A stretch of 64,000 bases of DNA, taken from positions 442,501 to 506,500 of the forward strand of contig JABMCL010002965.1 of NCBI GenBank assembly GCA_018857735.1, written 5' to 3'. A program made the position numbers and the translations under genes. This DNA comes from Alviniconcha marisindica (lineage: Eukaryota; Mollusca; Gastropoda; Provannidae). This document shows positions 9,599-22,736 of the stretch, piece after piece. Each line of letters begins with the position of its first letter. Positions within the stretch are counted from its first letter, which is position 1. The notes under the pieces were generated by a model. That model was not told the DNA's origin. It was given only the letters and a program-made list of their open reading frames with translations, and searched no databases.

Positions 9599-10231
9599 CC
9601 ACGAAAAGGGTTTTGACGATGTGTTGACCAGATTTCATAAACAACTGAAGTGATGACTGATGAAGAGCGTAGCTGAAGCACTGTTTTACCTTTGAAAAAA
9701 AAAGTTGAAAAAATAATTCAAGTGAGAAAAAGCAAAACGAAACTTTCGGCTGAATTCCTGGTGTGTGTGTGTGTGGAGGGGGTAGGGAGGGTGGTGGTGG
9801 TCGCGTTTGTTTATGATCACACGCACGATTGTATAGCCAACAGCAGCATGATAGTCATGCGTTTGCCCTTAGATGTGTTGAAGAAATGCCATCTATTGCT
9901 AGGACTGGAGCATAATCAATGAGTCAGCACTAAATGTGTTACATGCTGCTTTTCAAGAGGAATAGTTCATTGAAAATAACATTACTATTTTTCAGTGTGT
10001 ATGACAGCCTGATTTAATGATTATCTCTTTAAATGTCAAAGAAAATTAGGTTGTTAGAGCGTGGTGGGAACATGGACGTTTTTGTTGTTGTTGCTTTTGT
10101 ACATTGTATGAAAAAACAAATGTTCGTGGAATAGGAAATAAATTACTAGTCGATTCATGGCTGTTTTGCATAAATTTATCACTGTATACCACTTACCAAT
10201 AACATCATTGTTTTCTTCACCGATAACGTTT

Positions 10232-10236
<5 letters not shown>
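9599..10236. other. Gene-free AT-rich sequence
   Basis: AT-rich and unique. The open frame near 9692-9922 shows no splice support or coding bias. Confidence 0.6.
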
Positions 10237-10281
<45 letters not shown>

Positions 10282-10304
10282 GTTAGTGTGTGTGTGTGTG
10301 TGTA
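10237..10304. repeat. (GT)n microsatellite
   Basis: GT run broken once by tgtta near 10281. Confidence 0.97.
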
Positions 10305-11008
10305 CTGGTTCTTAGCGTGGGTGTCTGTGTATTACTTTGTTCCTATTATATACAGAGTAAGGAACACATTTTGTCTCTGTCTCTCTCTCCTTATATAATA
10401 CATACTTCAGTAATCTGTATACTTTTGTGGTATCTCGCTTTTATCTTCCAACCAGGCAGCTGATGTTTTTCACAAAGAGCCCCCGTGTTGAAAATTGCAA
10501 CAGGGAGAAGTGCTAAAAAAAAGAAGTAATCTCTGCTTGCGTATAGGGTGTGGGAAGTATAGAGTTTCGTCGAAGCACGAGTATTCTCTTATTCTCTGCA
10601 TTCTTTCTGACTAAGGGGCTTTATCTGATACAGACGAAAGTGTCTTGCTGTTTGCTTCTGATCTGTCGTCGTCAGTGAACAGTCTCTATTCGTGAACCCC
10701 CGCCTTGTTCCCCCCCCCCCCTCTCCTGCCCGAGGTGACCCCAGATTTTGGAGCAGGGTCTGTCGGCTGAGCAGGTGATGGGTTTTGCAGGCAGCTCGGT
10801 CTCATACAAACTCAAGGTCGGTTTCTTTTGTGGGCACCGGTACTGAATGGATGCTGTTGCAGCGACAGTTGTTGTCCCCTGCCTCTTTCGGTTTTCCAAA
10901 TCAAAGACCGCTTGATTGTGTGTCGTTCATTGTCCTCAGCTGCCTTGCTCCAAGACCGACAGAAAACAAACAAACAACAAACAAGAACCCCCATCCCCCA
11001 CAACAAAC

Positions 11009-11011
<3 letters not shown>
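10305..11011. other. Gene-free unique sequence
   Basis: A C-rich patch near 10711-10722 and an ACAAA-rich stretch near 10965-11010. No gene seen. Confidence 0.6.

Positions 11012-11095
<84 letters not shown>
11012..11095. repeat. (CA)n microsatellite
   Basis: Perfect CA run of about 84 bp followed by a short GA patch. Confidence 0.98.
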
Positions 11096-11097
<2 letters not shown>

Positions 11098-11250
11098 GAG
11101 AGAGAAAAAGTCAACGTCACAGAAAGGCAACGGCATAACCGGGTAAATTTCTAGGTACTGCCATTTTACTTAAAATTGACCGCGTTTGTAGAGCCCAAGA
11201 AAATTCCCACATTAAAGTGGAAGAGGCCACTCACGCACACAGACATGTTT

Positions 11251-11252
<2 letters not shown>

Positions 11253-11319
<67 letters not shown>

Positions 11320-11330
11320 GCAACATCGTA

Positions 11331-11372
<42 letters not shown>

Positions 11373-11375
11373 GTC

Positions 11376-11409
<34 letters not shown>

Positions 11410-11430
11410 CCCTCTCTCTCTCTCTCTCCC
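11253..11430. repeat. (TA)n and (CT)n compound microsatellite
   Basis: TA run 11253-11315, then CT run 11335-11430 with a few C and T interruptions. Confidence 0.97.
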
Positions 11431-11596
11431 ACGCACACCCCCTTCCTCCCAAGGGACTGGGTTTAGTGGGGTGATAAGTAATACTGAAGTGTCAGAATCG
11501 GACAGGCAGGCATAGGATCACACTCCCAGCGGTGACAGTTCTGGCTTGCCTACCTGCTAGTCGCGCTTCGTAGAGTGTGGAACAGTCAGTCAGTTA

Positions 11597-11660
11597 CTTG
11601 ACATTTAACACCCATTGCAGTCAACCATGAAGGCCATATCAAGGGGAGACAAGAATGATC
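11597..11660 (-). mobile_element. Retroposon tail (gttgactgggcgt type), minus strand
   Basis: Reads cagtcaaccatgaaggccat, the reverse complement of the recurring tail. Flanking sequence shows no clear body. Confidence 0.5.
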
Positions 11661-12375
11661 ACATCACGCGTAAATGGTATGGTCCACTGACAACACACGC
11701 CGCACGATGGTGAAGAGGATTAGGGGAAATGAAGTTGAATGAACCGGGCGAAGGAAGACACTAGGCATGATTTCTGGAAGCAGGCGGAGCACGAAACCTG
11801 CATTTTGACTTTCTCCACGTTTTAACGACGTGATCTGTCAACGTCCTGGGTTCTTTCAGACTCTTACTACACTTGCTGTGGTTTCTATTGTTTCGTAGCA
11901 GAGTGGACCTTAATCACTGCGTCCGCGGTTCCCTACCGCACAAGTGTGCCACAGGGTTTGCCTTGACGGGGTCTCCGGGAGATGTTGCACGGGCCAGCCT
12001 TGAGGCGACTGGGGGCTGGGATCTGCCTTGTTTCCGACGGCCATCTCCGTTGTGGCAGTTGTTGCTGATTACCCCAAGGTGTTGAAACCTGTCCAACGTG
12101 AGTGCTCCCGTAAGACCTTCTTACGCCATAGCGACTTCCATCCGAGCTAGCGCCCTGACACATACCTCAGCTTATCACGAATAGTTATCAGAGCTTTCAG
12201 TTGATTGTGTTGTGTTCGGACTACCGGCAAGACGGCTTAACTGAAAGCTGTACTCGAAAGTAGAACGTGTTTGAAGTTTTCAGATTAATAAAATTGGACG
12301 AAGAAGAAGACGGTCCTGATAGATAAATTGTTTGTTTTACGACCAGTCCAATAAAGAGTGATTGAACTCGCTAAA
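11661..12375. other. Gene-free unique sequence
   Basis: Open frames of 60-76 codons occur on both strands near 11873-12163. They overlap each other, lack paired splice sites and match no family I know. Confidence 0.5.
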
Positions 12376-12506
12376 CCCCCCCCCCCCCCCCCCCCCCACC
12401 AAAAAACAAAAAAACACCCAAAAAAACACACACACCAAAAACAACAACAACAAAACAACAACAAAAAACAAACAAACAAACAAACAAACAAAACAAAAAC
12501 AAAAAA
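12376..12506. repeat. Poly-C then ACAAA-rich low-complexity tract
   Basis: C run 12376-12397 followed by more than 100 bp of A/C-rich simple sequence. Confidence 0.95.
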
Positions 12507-13487
12507 CGGGCCAGTCTCGGTGAGCAGTTTCGGCACAACGACTTTCGCCCGAACTGAATAGAACACAACACAGAAATCCCAAACTGAAGACAAAGCACAA
12601 ATGGGCAGAACCAAATACAGAAATAACTCAAGATAAGATCAAGTTGGGAGTGTGGGTAGGAGGGGCTGTTCTGGCAATAGTAAACGTAATGTTACTTTTG
12701 AACTCGCAGTCGTTTTGTGCTGGGTAGAACTATCTCCCCCCCCCCCCCGTATTATCTTGTTTTTTGCTGTTTAAATTATATACTTCTCTGCATGCAGTTT
12801 TCAGGAGGAAGTTGTGTTGTAGCACCAGTAGTAATACAGGGACAAAAACAGTATGGCTAAAATAAAAACCATACAGCCAACGCCTAGCTGGAGGATAAAC
12901 ATTGCAACGCATATATATTGTTGACTGTCAAAGTCGAAGGATTATTGGTCGAAAATCCATTTCTGCATACCTGTATGCAAACAACGTAGGCATAATCTAC
13001 CAGTATACGTGTACATATGCCCCTGTGCCAGTTACCATACAAGGAGTGATGAAATTTATGCGGACAACCAATACTGTTTTGGCCACAGCTGCCGTCATAA
13101 ACAGTGCCTGCGTTTTACCAGTTGCTGGGGTTTCCACATCCAAATACGTATTTTCCTCTCGTCTTATTGACTTGCGTGGGAGTCCGGACGCTTGGTTGAC
13201 ATCTCTCTCTCTGTGTACGACATCGATTTATACGCCGTTGTGGAAATGTGTTACAGTTATGACGCTTGAACTCGCGTGCGACTGGGACAGCTGTGGCTGG
13301 CTTTCATAATGAATACTTTGGCAGGAGTACATTATACACAGTAAATACAAGCCTGTTTTGTTGTTGGTGGTCGGATGTCTCTGTTAGGCATCAGACTCCG
13401 AGCAAGAAGGGGGAAGCTGTACGCTAGCCGTTAGGAGAGAAGCTGTCGTTGAAGTTGTTTAACGTCAAGTTTTTTTCAGAGGTTAGA
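12507..13487. other. Gene-free unique sequence with one long open frame
   Basis: A plus-strand frame is open over 12902-13309. Codon use is AT-rich and unlike the SH3 exon, and no splice sites or known domain support it, so it is not called a gene. A short C run lies at 12737-12748. Confidence 0.5.
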
Positions 13488-13554
13488 AAGTTAGTTCTTG
13501 GATATTCTCGTCCCGTCAACCGCACGGCGGGGTCACCTCGGGACGACCCCAAAG
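13488..13554 (-). mobile_element. Retroposon tail (gttgacgggacgt type), minus strand
   Basis: Reads gttcttggatattctcgtcc and cgtcaaccgc, the reverse complement of the tail seen at 21167-21225 and 42636-42690. Confidence 0.65.
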
Positions 13555-13644
13555 AGATACGAGAAGTTGGAAAGCGAGGAGAAGCTCTACTTAACGCTAC
13601 GTACACTGTCACCGCCTGAATGGTTCTGGAAGTAAGTCAGTCGG

Positions 13645-13645
<1 letters not shown>

Positions 13646-13710
<65 letters not shown>
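13646..13710. repeat. (TA)n microsatellite
   Basis: Perfect TA run of 65 bp. Confidence 0.98.
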
Positions 13711-13713
<3 letters not shown>

Positions 13714-14552
13714 TTGTTAAGAATAACCCCCCGAGGAAGGCAGTAGCCGAAAATTTGGGAACTGTTATGCCAATTTGTTGTTTTTCTTTGATTTTTATCA
13801 GTTTATATAAACTAAAGCCAGGAATTCTTCGTGTCTTATATTGGCTTGCTTCCCGGTTTATTCAACTTCATTTATCCTTTCTTCTTTCAGTGTAAAATGG
13901 CGTATACCTTGAGTGGTACTGGGACTTTTACATTTTAGTGACCTTCTGTTGACCGACTGTTGAATATCAACTAATTGACTGACTGACTGCCTACCTAGCT
14001 GGCCATGTGGCTAACTAGGCGTCTTAAGATGGGCAGGAGTGTCACCCATTTCTACTATTTCAGTGACTGTGTATATGATTTATAGGACAAATTCAGTAGA
14101 CGAGCAGCAGCTTATTCTACCACAGGCTGGTGTTCCTTTGGGTTTGCATTACAAAGCCAGTATTGGCGTTTGGTATGTTAAGTTTCGTCAACTGATCTAG
14201 ACATTGTACACCACTGTTTAAAGTTCAAAATTATTCGGATACAATGATGCCTGCTTGTCAGTCGTGAAATCCCCAAACGGTATGACTACGGGATTTTGGA
14301 TGTGAAGTAAGTTCTGTGTTGTTTGACGTGTTCAGGAAGGTAGGAAGGAAAGAGACAGGCGATAGCGATGACGGAAGAGGTAGGTACAGCGATGTATGGT
14401 TGACCTTTCTGATCTTGGCAACCGGCTTTGTTTATCTCTCGCTACTCTCTTTGGAATGCATTGTTACCCGAGGGGGAGTAGTCCCAAGCCGATGTTGAAA
14501 ATGGCTTCGTGGAGTGCATCCTGGATCATGTTTTGTTTCTAAGTTTGCTTTG
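13711..14552. other. Gene-free unique sequence
   Basis: AT-leaning unique sequence. No exon or repeat family is recognised. Confidence 0.55.
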
Positions 14553-14671
14553 TTGGTTGTTTTTATTTGTTTGTTTTCGTTTTATTGGTCCACTCTGTCT
14601 CAGTTTGCTGTTTTTATTTGTTTGTTTGCTGGTGTTTGTTTTCGTTTTATTGGTCCACTCTGTCTCCGTTT

Positions 14672-14741
<70 letters not shown>
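14553..14741. repeat. T-rich tandem duplication followed by (CT)n
   Basis: Two copies of a T-rich block sharing ttttattggtccactctgtc (ends near 14602 and 14668), the second running straight into a CT run at 14673-14741. Array growth by slippage into the microsatellite is likely. Confidence 0.9.
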
Positions 14742-16129
<1,388 letters not shown>

Positions 16130-16384
16130 ATTTCGTTTCAGGACCCAATACAATTCCATTTTTATCTCCCTGCCGAGTCCCCGATGAAGTCTCCAGTAGC
16201 CGGGCAGAAATTTGGAATTCCTCCTATTCATCTTCATGGTAATCTAGCATTTTTTTTTATATGAAAATAAAATAAAATGAAGGGGCTTGTTTATGACATC
16301 CGAGGAACCCCACCGCAGGCCCGTTGATGTTGAATAAAAGATGTGGATTTTCAGAACCGCTGTAGACGCGTGTAGAACTTCAGA

Positions 16385-16587
16385 CGGTCCCCGGCTGTCA
16401 CAATGGGGAGTGTCACGGTTATGACGATAGCGAATGTCACGGTTACGTATGGTGACTGCTAGTGTCATGGCACGGCTATACTTATGACGACAGCGAGTGC
16501 CGCCTTAGCGTTATAATTGACGGCAGCTAGTGTCATGCCATTATATAACGCAGTGTGATGACAGCGAAGTGTCATACGACTGCGAGT
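16385..16587. repeat. 24-bp minisatellite, degenerate left part
   Basis: Diverged units built on gtcacggttatgacgaca and cagcgagtgtca. It is the old flank of the same array found after the SINE at 16588-16688. Confidence 0.85.
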
Positions 16588-16688
16588 TCGAGTTCAGTGT
16601 TGCTTTACGTCCACAGAAACTATAAGGCTTATTAGGGACGGGGAGCCCAGGACGGCCACCTCGACTTTCACACAGCTCCTAAACTCTG
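16588..16688 (-). mobile_element. SINE-A, 101 bp, with 12-bp target-site duplication
   Basis: A minus-strand copy is bracketed by acgactgcgagt at 16576-16587 and 16689-16700. Both flanks are 24-bp satellite sequence, so the insertion ends are exact. This gives the best definition of the short SINE-A form. Confidence 0.95.
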
Positions 16689-16710
16689 ACGACTGCGAGT
16701 GTTGTCACGT

Positions 16711-16711
16711 T

Positions 16712-16795
<84 letters not shown>
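16711..16795. repeat. (TA)n microsatellite
   Basis: TA run of about 85 bp with one TG step, lying between the SINE and the homogeneous half of the 24-bp array. Confidence 0.98.
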
Positions 16796-16839
16796 CTGGC
16801 AACAGCCATTGTCATGTCCGATATGGTGACAGAGAACGG

Positions 16840-17120
16840 CGCGGTTATAACGAAAGCAAATGTTGCGTTTATAACGACGGCGAGCGTCACGGTTATAACG
16901 ACGGCGAGCGTCACGGTTATAACGACAACGAGCGTCACGGTTATAACGACGGCGAGCGTCACGGATATAACGACAGCGAGCGTTACGGTTATAACGACAG
17001 CGAATGACAGGACAGCGAGCGTCACGGGTATAACAACAGCGACCGTCACGGTTATAACAACAGCGAGCGTCATGGTTATAACGTCAGCGAATGGCAGGAC
17101 AGCGTGCGTCACGGCAGTCC
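16840..17120. repeat. 24-bp minisatellite, homogeneous part
   Basis: About eleven units of gttataacgacggcgagcg plus tcac with few changes. Length 24 keeps frames open on both strands as octapeptide repeats (for example YNDGERHG). I see no start, splice or codon signal that would make either a gene. Confidence 0.95.
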
Positions 17121-17592
17121 ACGGACGTATCTGCCTCTCGAAGCGTTCTGTAATCAACGTGGGTGTAGTTAAGTTTGCGCAATGATAGTGTGCTGCGATG
17201 GAGCTGGTTTGAAAACACCATCATTTTCGATCAACGCACGTAACCGCTGCTTGCGTGGGATCTGTTGGGGCTGTTGGGACCTGTCGGTCGTCGGCTGCTG
17301 TCGCCGTCAGGACCGGCCCGCCTTGATTGCATTGTCGTGTAGACCGTCTCACGAGTGGGGTTCCTGACACGAACGTTTTGCGTTGGAGGAGCGGTTGTTG
17401 TTTGGGGTTTGGGTAACTGAGTGAAAAACAGACTGTGGAGATTCTGGTATAGGTTTACTATTATGCAGCAAAGAACATGGTGCTGTTACTGATAAGACAA
17501 GTCCCCCAAATCCTCTTCAAACAGAAGATGAAGTGTGTTGTGATGCGTGAATGAAATCTCTAATTGATGATGAATTTTGTTTCACCCGAGTA
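17121..17592. other. Gene-free unique sequence
   Basis: Nothing recognised. A short frame at 17182-17367 has no splice support. Confidence 0.55.
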
Positions 17593-17617
17593 ACACACAC
17601 ACACACACACACACACC

Positions 17618-17711
<94 letters not shown>
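17593..17711. repeat. CA, CT and TA compound microsatellite
   Basis: CA to 17616, CT 17620-17688, TA to 17711. Confidence 0.98.
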
Positions 17712-18477
17712 TCTTTGCGGTTTATTGGACATTAATCTCATCCTCCCTCTCCTCTCTCCCCCTCCCCGTTGATGTGTGCCTATGGCCTAATCAGTGATTC
17801 AGTGCAATTTCAGACAGACTCCTCTCTGTCTTTCTTTGTCTCTGTCTGTCTGTCTCACTCACTCACTCATCCTCTCTTCATTGCAATAGGCCTATGGCCC
17901 AGTGAATAATATTTCACACGACAGACTTCAGGATTCTGTCTGTCTGTTTCTCTTTCCTTGCGTTGAACCGATCGCTACCGTGGAGTTTGTTTTCGTGCAA
18001 TTTTAAATTCTGTTGCGATACATAATTATAACACGTAGAGGTTAGTTCTGTTGTGTTCTATTAAATTTGCCTTCGTTGATGTACAGTGGTGAGTGAAACT
18101 GGACGTGAAAGTCATTGACTGAGGATGCAGTGTGGAGTGAAGACAATCCTCAGGAAGGAAGCCCTGGCCCCTTGTTTCCAAATACGGACACTGACAGGGC
18201 GGCGTATACAGCACAGGAAAGGAGTCCCACAACCCACGCCGTGTATAAACTGCTATGCTAACAAGGGATGGATCAAAGCATTAAAACACGCAAGGGTATG
18301 AAAGAGCGCCTTTTAGTGGGACACACTGAGCAAGACAACGTGAATTTTTCGGGGGAAATGCCTCCTACGCAACGAATAAACGTGTATGCTGCACAGAAGC
18401 AACTGAATAAAAGATGTGTGCGTTTAGTGCGTCTCGTACATGGCGATCAAATGTAAGCAAAGACTGAAGAAAACGGA
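17712..18477. other. Gene-free unique sequence
   Basis: A short direct repeat of gcctatggcc and acagact elements lies near 17777-17935. No exon seen. Confidence 0.55.
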
Positions 18478-18680
18478 ACTGAGGAGCTGTGTAAAAGTCG
18501 AGGTGGACGTTCTGGGCTCTCCGTCCCTAATAGTCCTTATGGTCTCTGATGATGAAGTGTTGCTTTACGTCAGAAACCATAGGCTTATTGGGGACGGGAG
18601 CCCAGGACGTCCACCTCGACTTTCACACAGCGCATGAGCTCCGATGGTCTCTGTGGACGTAAAGCAACATTGAACTCGAA
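18478..18680. mobile_element. Head-to-head inverted pair of SINE-A copies
   Basis: A truncated plus-strand copy (18478-18556) meets a minus-strand copy (18557-18640) near the shared tgatgaagtg string, then a plus-strand tail resumes to 18680. RNA from this stretch would form a long hairpin. Confidence 0.8.
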
Positions 18681-18687
18681 CCCAGTA

Positions 18688-18792
18688 GCAGACCACAGAG
18701 CTGAAAAGCTGTGTGAAAGACGAGGTGGCCGTCCTGGGCTCCCCGTCCCTAATGGTCTTTATGGCCTCTGTGGACGTAAAGCAACATTGAAC
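18688..18792 (+). mobile_element. SINE-A copy
   Basis: Plus-strand copy with head cagagctgaaaagctgtgtg and tail tctgtggacgtaaagcaac. The preceding cccagtagcagaccac linker is the same as in the dimer at 1146-1167. Confidence 0.85.
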
Positions 18793-19050
18793 TAGACTGA
18801 AGGAAATAGCTGGAAAGTGTCCGTCCACACGCTCACATAACGCACTCACTATTCTTCTCTCATCAGTAGCTTAGCAAGGACTAGTTGTTAGACAGGTTTT
18901 TGACTGAACCTAAACTACAATCCTTGTAAAATAAAGCTTTCGGGTACGAGTTCGAGTTCTCTAGCATGGGCCAGCTAGAACACTTGGTGGTGTTTCTTAT
19001 CGTGTGGACAGTGAGGTGCGTACGGTTCCATTTCTTCCTTCCTCTCCTAG
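18793..19050. other. Gene-free sequence ending in a pyrimidine tract
   Basis: The last 22 bp (ttcttccttcctctcctag) make a strong splice-acceptor-like sequence ending at 19050. Confidence 0.5.
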
Positions 19051-19185
19051 TTTAGCGTAGCACTCTCCTCTACATACTCTGTTCCTCTTTCCTGTGGTTC
19101 CCTGCAAACACTGACAATGCACGACAATAAGTCTGTGTCCACACAGAGGCAGCGACCGGTGGCCCGGCAAGGAAATGCATCGCCT
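19051..19185 (+). CDS. Candidate phase-0 exon (unrecognised)
   Basis: A strong pyrimidine tract and AG end at 19050, and a consensus donor gtgagtaag begins at 19186. The 135 nt between are open in one frame for 45 codons, with an ATG at 19117 (A at -3) giving MHDNKSVSTQRQRPVARQ. Both ends are phase 0. No domain is recognised. The opposite strand is also open here with its own acceptor-like tcacag (complement of about 19187-19192) and a Cys-rich frame, so strand is uncertain. It could be a first coding exon for the phase-0 SH3 exon, or chance. Confidence 0.2.
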
Positions 19186-20150
19186 GTGAGTAAGTGGGTT
19201 GCGAAGAAAAGCTCGTGGGATGAAGGGCAGGGACGATCAGTGTCATCCAGTACAAAAACGTGTCCGAAATGCGAAAGCTGTGATCGCCGAACCAGTTGTC
19301 TTTTTTTTTGTGAATGAACTGAAAGATTTCTGGGCATTTCCGGATTTTTGGCGCGTTTCAAACACATAAAAAAAGGGTAAAAAGAACGCTATTTATTACG
19401 ACAAAACACTACATGCAAATTTTCAGGATAGGCCCCATTTTAAGCTAACACACACACACGCGCGCGCGCACACACACACACACGCACGCACGCATACACC
19501 CCCACACACATACACCGTAAAAAACAGTTAAACGGTAAAAAAGGAGATGTAGGACACTTGTCTGCTTTAGGTTCAGCTATTTGGTTCTGTTGTTTTGGTG
19601 TCCAGTGTTCGGAAGAAAATCTTTTAATGATAATATTGACTCCATCTAAAGTTGGAGCTTGTGTTGATGGCTGGATCATAAGAGGTTTCTGCGGTGTTGC
19701 TTATTAAAGACTAACTGTGGCCTATGACATGCTTGGTATTGAGAGCAGAATGAGATTTAGATAAAACGTCAAACACTCAATGACTCATATGAAGATGAAG
19801 TGAGTAACAGATGCAAAGTTATGTGAGCGAGTTTGTCCTAGAAAGTAACATAACGTAAATACTTATTTTTTTCAAGTTCCAACTTAGTAGCGTGAAGTTA
19901 CGTCGTATGGCTTGTTTGTTAGACTTGTTTAACACCTTCAGTGCCATGATGTCATTTGAAAACGACACGTAAATGTGCGAAATTTGAAACCCTTAAGCCT
20001 TTTTATCTTCTTTTTCGCACTGGCATGTCAAAGGATTTTCATCAAAACGCATAGCATTGGAAATGGATGTTAATATACTGCAGGCACGTCCGTGCATCAT
20101 TCAGTCCGGAAATGTTACAGGCTCTGACAGTGAAGAGGTTAACGTCGATT
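19186..20150. other. Gene-free, mostly AT-rich sequence
   Basis: A short CA/CG-alternating stretch lies at 19450-19500. The rest is AT-rich with no exon signal. Confidence 0.55.
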
Positions 20151-20360
20151 TGTCTTCGAATAGGTAGTGGCGGGGACCGAGATCCGTGGAGGTTCGGGGG
20201 TTGGGGAGGGGTGGGGGGGGGGGGGGGGGGGGAACTCTACCTAACACTTTACTGTCACCACCATAATGACTCATGCATTGAGATATGCAGCGATGTCAGC
20301 CGTTTTAACGTGTTCACGCATTGAGGAGGGACAAAGTCGCTATCAGTGTCCATGGAGTGG
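20151..20360 (-). mobile_element. Body fragment of the tRNA-derived SINE, with poly-G tract
   Basis: The string tgtcaccaccataatgactc and the following gcattgaga, gcagcgatgtcagccgtttt and gagggacaaagt blocks match the bodies at 8745-9082 and 57200-57435. The tRNA head is missing. A G run of about 20 lies at 20213-20232. Confidence 0.75.
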
Positions 20361-20655
20361 TTTGGCCCCAGTCCGTTCGCTTTTGTCGAGGCCACAACAA
20401 GCACTCTTAAGCGTCTCTTGAAGACCTGTGCTAATTCATTTTATCGCAGCCATGCCGGCTTGTTGAACGAGTTTTCGCCGTTTCCTCAGGTCATCATTCG
20501 GTCACAAAACCGCGTGTGTCCAGCCATCGCTGTAAACTGACCATTTGGAGCAAGTGTCCAGTTTCACTCTACCTGTTGCAGTAATAGCACTGTCTATGGC
20601 ATGGTGGGAAGCCTGTCGCAGCCACTGGTGGAAGAGTCAGCTGATGTTAGTCGGA
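20361..20655. other. Gene-free unique sequence
   Basis: No repeat or exon recognised. Confidence 0.55.
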
Positions 20656-20928
20656 CGCGGACGCAGAAATTAAGGTCCCGTCTGTTGAGAACCAAGAGCT
20701 GACAAATGTTCTGCCTTTTAAGCCTAGAGTCGGTCAGAACATAATCCATGCATGCTTCGCCCACTGCCAGGAATTGCTTCCTTGTCGTAATTTCTACCTT
20801 CCTGGTCCATTCGCCTTCATTTTTCCAGGTCCTCCCTCTACTTTTGAACTACTTTAGTTTTGGCAAACGCAGTTTGCCGTGTGGATTTCGCCCTCATATA
20901 TGACCGTTATGGTTGACTGGGCGTAAAG
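20656..20928 (+). mobile_element. SINE-B, near full length
   Basis: Starts with gcggacgcagaaattaaggt, continues with taagcctagagtcggtcaga and cactgccaggaattgcttcc, and ends in ggttgactgggcgtaaag. Related copies lie at 34476, 46420, 51312, 36885 (minus) and 63095 (minus). No tRNA boxes are clear. The order of blocks is conserved between copies, so it is one family. Confidence 0.82.
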
Positions 20929-21166
20929 GAACCAAGTCATTCCTCCTCTCATGTGGACCCGCGGAATGAATTAAGTAGGTCACTCTGCTCATAGTCACAA
21001 GCGATATAACAGGTCCCCGTGGTGAGCGCCTACGGAATATAAATGAGTACCAAGACATTGTGCATTGATAGACGTTTTTTTCAACGGTTGAACAGCGAAT
21101 TGGACACACCTGTGATTGAGTGACTTGTGTGTTGAGCTGGTGTACAAGAATTTTGAATGTGTGATT

Positions 21167-21315
21167 CGTCCTGAGGTAACCCTATGCGGTTGACGGGACG
21201 TTAAAATCCAAGAACTAACTCTCATTTCTTCCCGAATCGTATGAGCGCAGTGAGTCTGTTCGAGAGCGGTGAACAGCGCTATGTAAAATAGATCGATCAA
21301 TCAATCAATCAATCA
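21167..21315 (+). mobile_element. Retroposon 3' ends: gttgacgggacgt tail, then a cgctatgtaaa tail with (ATCA)n
   Basis: First tail: tgcggttgacgggacgttaa then atccaagaac. Immediately after come gtgaacagcgctatgtaaaa and an ATCA tetranucleotide run, typical of a LINE/SINE 3' terminus with short repeats. Confidence 0.65.
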
Positions 21316-22591
21316 GTAAATCCTCTTGAAACATCGTGACAAACAGTAAATCGGACTCTTACACGTGGCAAACAGTGAATCGGACTCCTACTTATAATTT
21401 CAGAATGAAATGTAAAACAATTATGTGTTTTGCTGTTGATTTTACCTTACTACCGCTGGGCTAGCGGGGTGTTACGTGAGAATAACTGAATTTTGTAAAT
21501 GGGCTTTTATTTGGTTACCTGTGGAGAAGAGTTGGTGTGGAAGGGAGAACCGCGGGGTGGGGGAGGGGGGCAGGGGGCGAGGTTGAGGTGGGGTAACCTC
21601 AGGTTCACACGATGTCCGCGGGGGGCAGAAGCGTTGTCAGTGTGTCGCCCAGTCAGTCCTTGGGAAAGAGATGACGTGTTTGGGTCAGTTGTCACCTGCG
21701 CTAGACAGACAGGTGTGTGTAACACCCATGTATAACAGTAAACGCCCAGTCTGGTCACTTTGTGGTCACCTTTCACAGCACGGTGGAGCCTGTTGTGTGA
21801 GAGCGACCTGAACTGGGCCACCTGAAAAAGTGGTCGAGGAAGTCCCGGGTGTTGTCATCACAGGAGGGAAAAAAACACGCTCTGACGAAGTACTACACAT
21901 CACAAGGATACAAGTATACAAGGATATTATTCACCAACGACATTAAAATGTACATAGGAATCTGTCTTGATGACGTTCCATTCGTAGAGTGCATTAACAA
22001 ATAGAACATTACAATTTGTCCTGTATAAAAGTTACAAATAAATATTTTCTCTCTCTCTCTCTCTCTCTCTCACTTTTTTTGGATTAGAGAGTCTTCTCTT
22101 CTTAGATACGTCTCGGTAGTATACATCTCCGCAGTTTTCGTCTTTCTTTCTTTCTTCCCCCCTCCACCTCCCCCCCCTCCCCCCCTTTCAAACACCTTGG
22201 ACGTGAAGTAATCAACTTTGACAGTGAGACCAGTTTGTAGTGTGGTCTCTGTGTGCGCACAGGCTGAGAAAGGTGGCGTACAGCGGGCAGGTTGTGGTGT
22301 TCTCCGTTTGCTGGTGGAGGTACATGGTCTCGGACAACTTATTGTGCGGTCAATCCTTTCTTCCTAGCGGTCAGCGCTGGGTCAGGTGTCGCTGCGTTCG
22401 CCGTGACGCAGCGGGCGGGGTGCCAAAGAGGACACACGCTGGTTCATTCTTCTGTAATCGGGCCACAGGGTAACCCATTTGAAGGTTGTCAGCCACTGGG
22501 GCGTTTAAAGCCGAAGGAAAACACTGAAGTAGTCTAGTCCGCCTGTAGAAGTAGTAGTGGAGAAACCCACAGAACGCTAAATGGCAGGGCT
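21316..22591. other. Gene-free unique sequence
   Basis: Two nearby copies of acagtaaatcggactc/ acagtgaatcggactc lie at 21340-21385. A CT run (22052-22071) and C-rich run (22158-22190) follow. Open frames near 21499-21735 and 22240-22537 lack splice support. Confidence 0.5.

Positions 22592-22736
<145 letters not shown>

Noticed and set aside
12902..13309. Non-repetitive 135-codon plus-strand frame
   Set aside because: AT-rich codon use unlike the certain exon, no paired splice sites and no recognisable domain.
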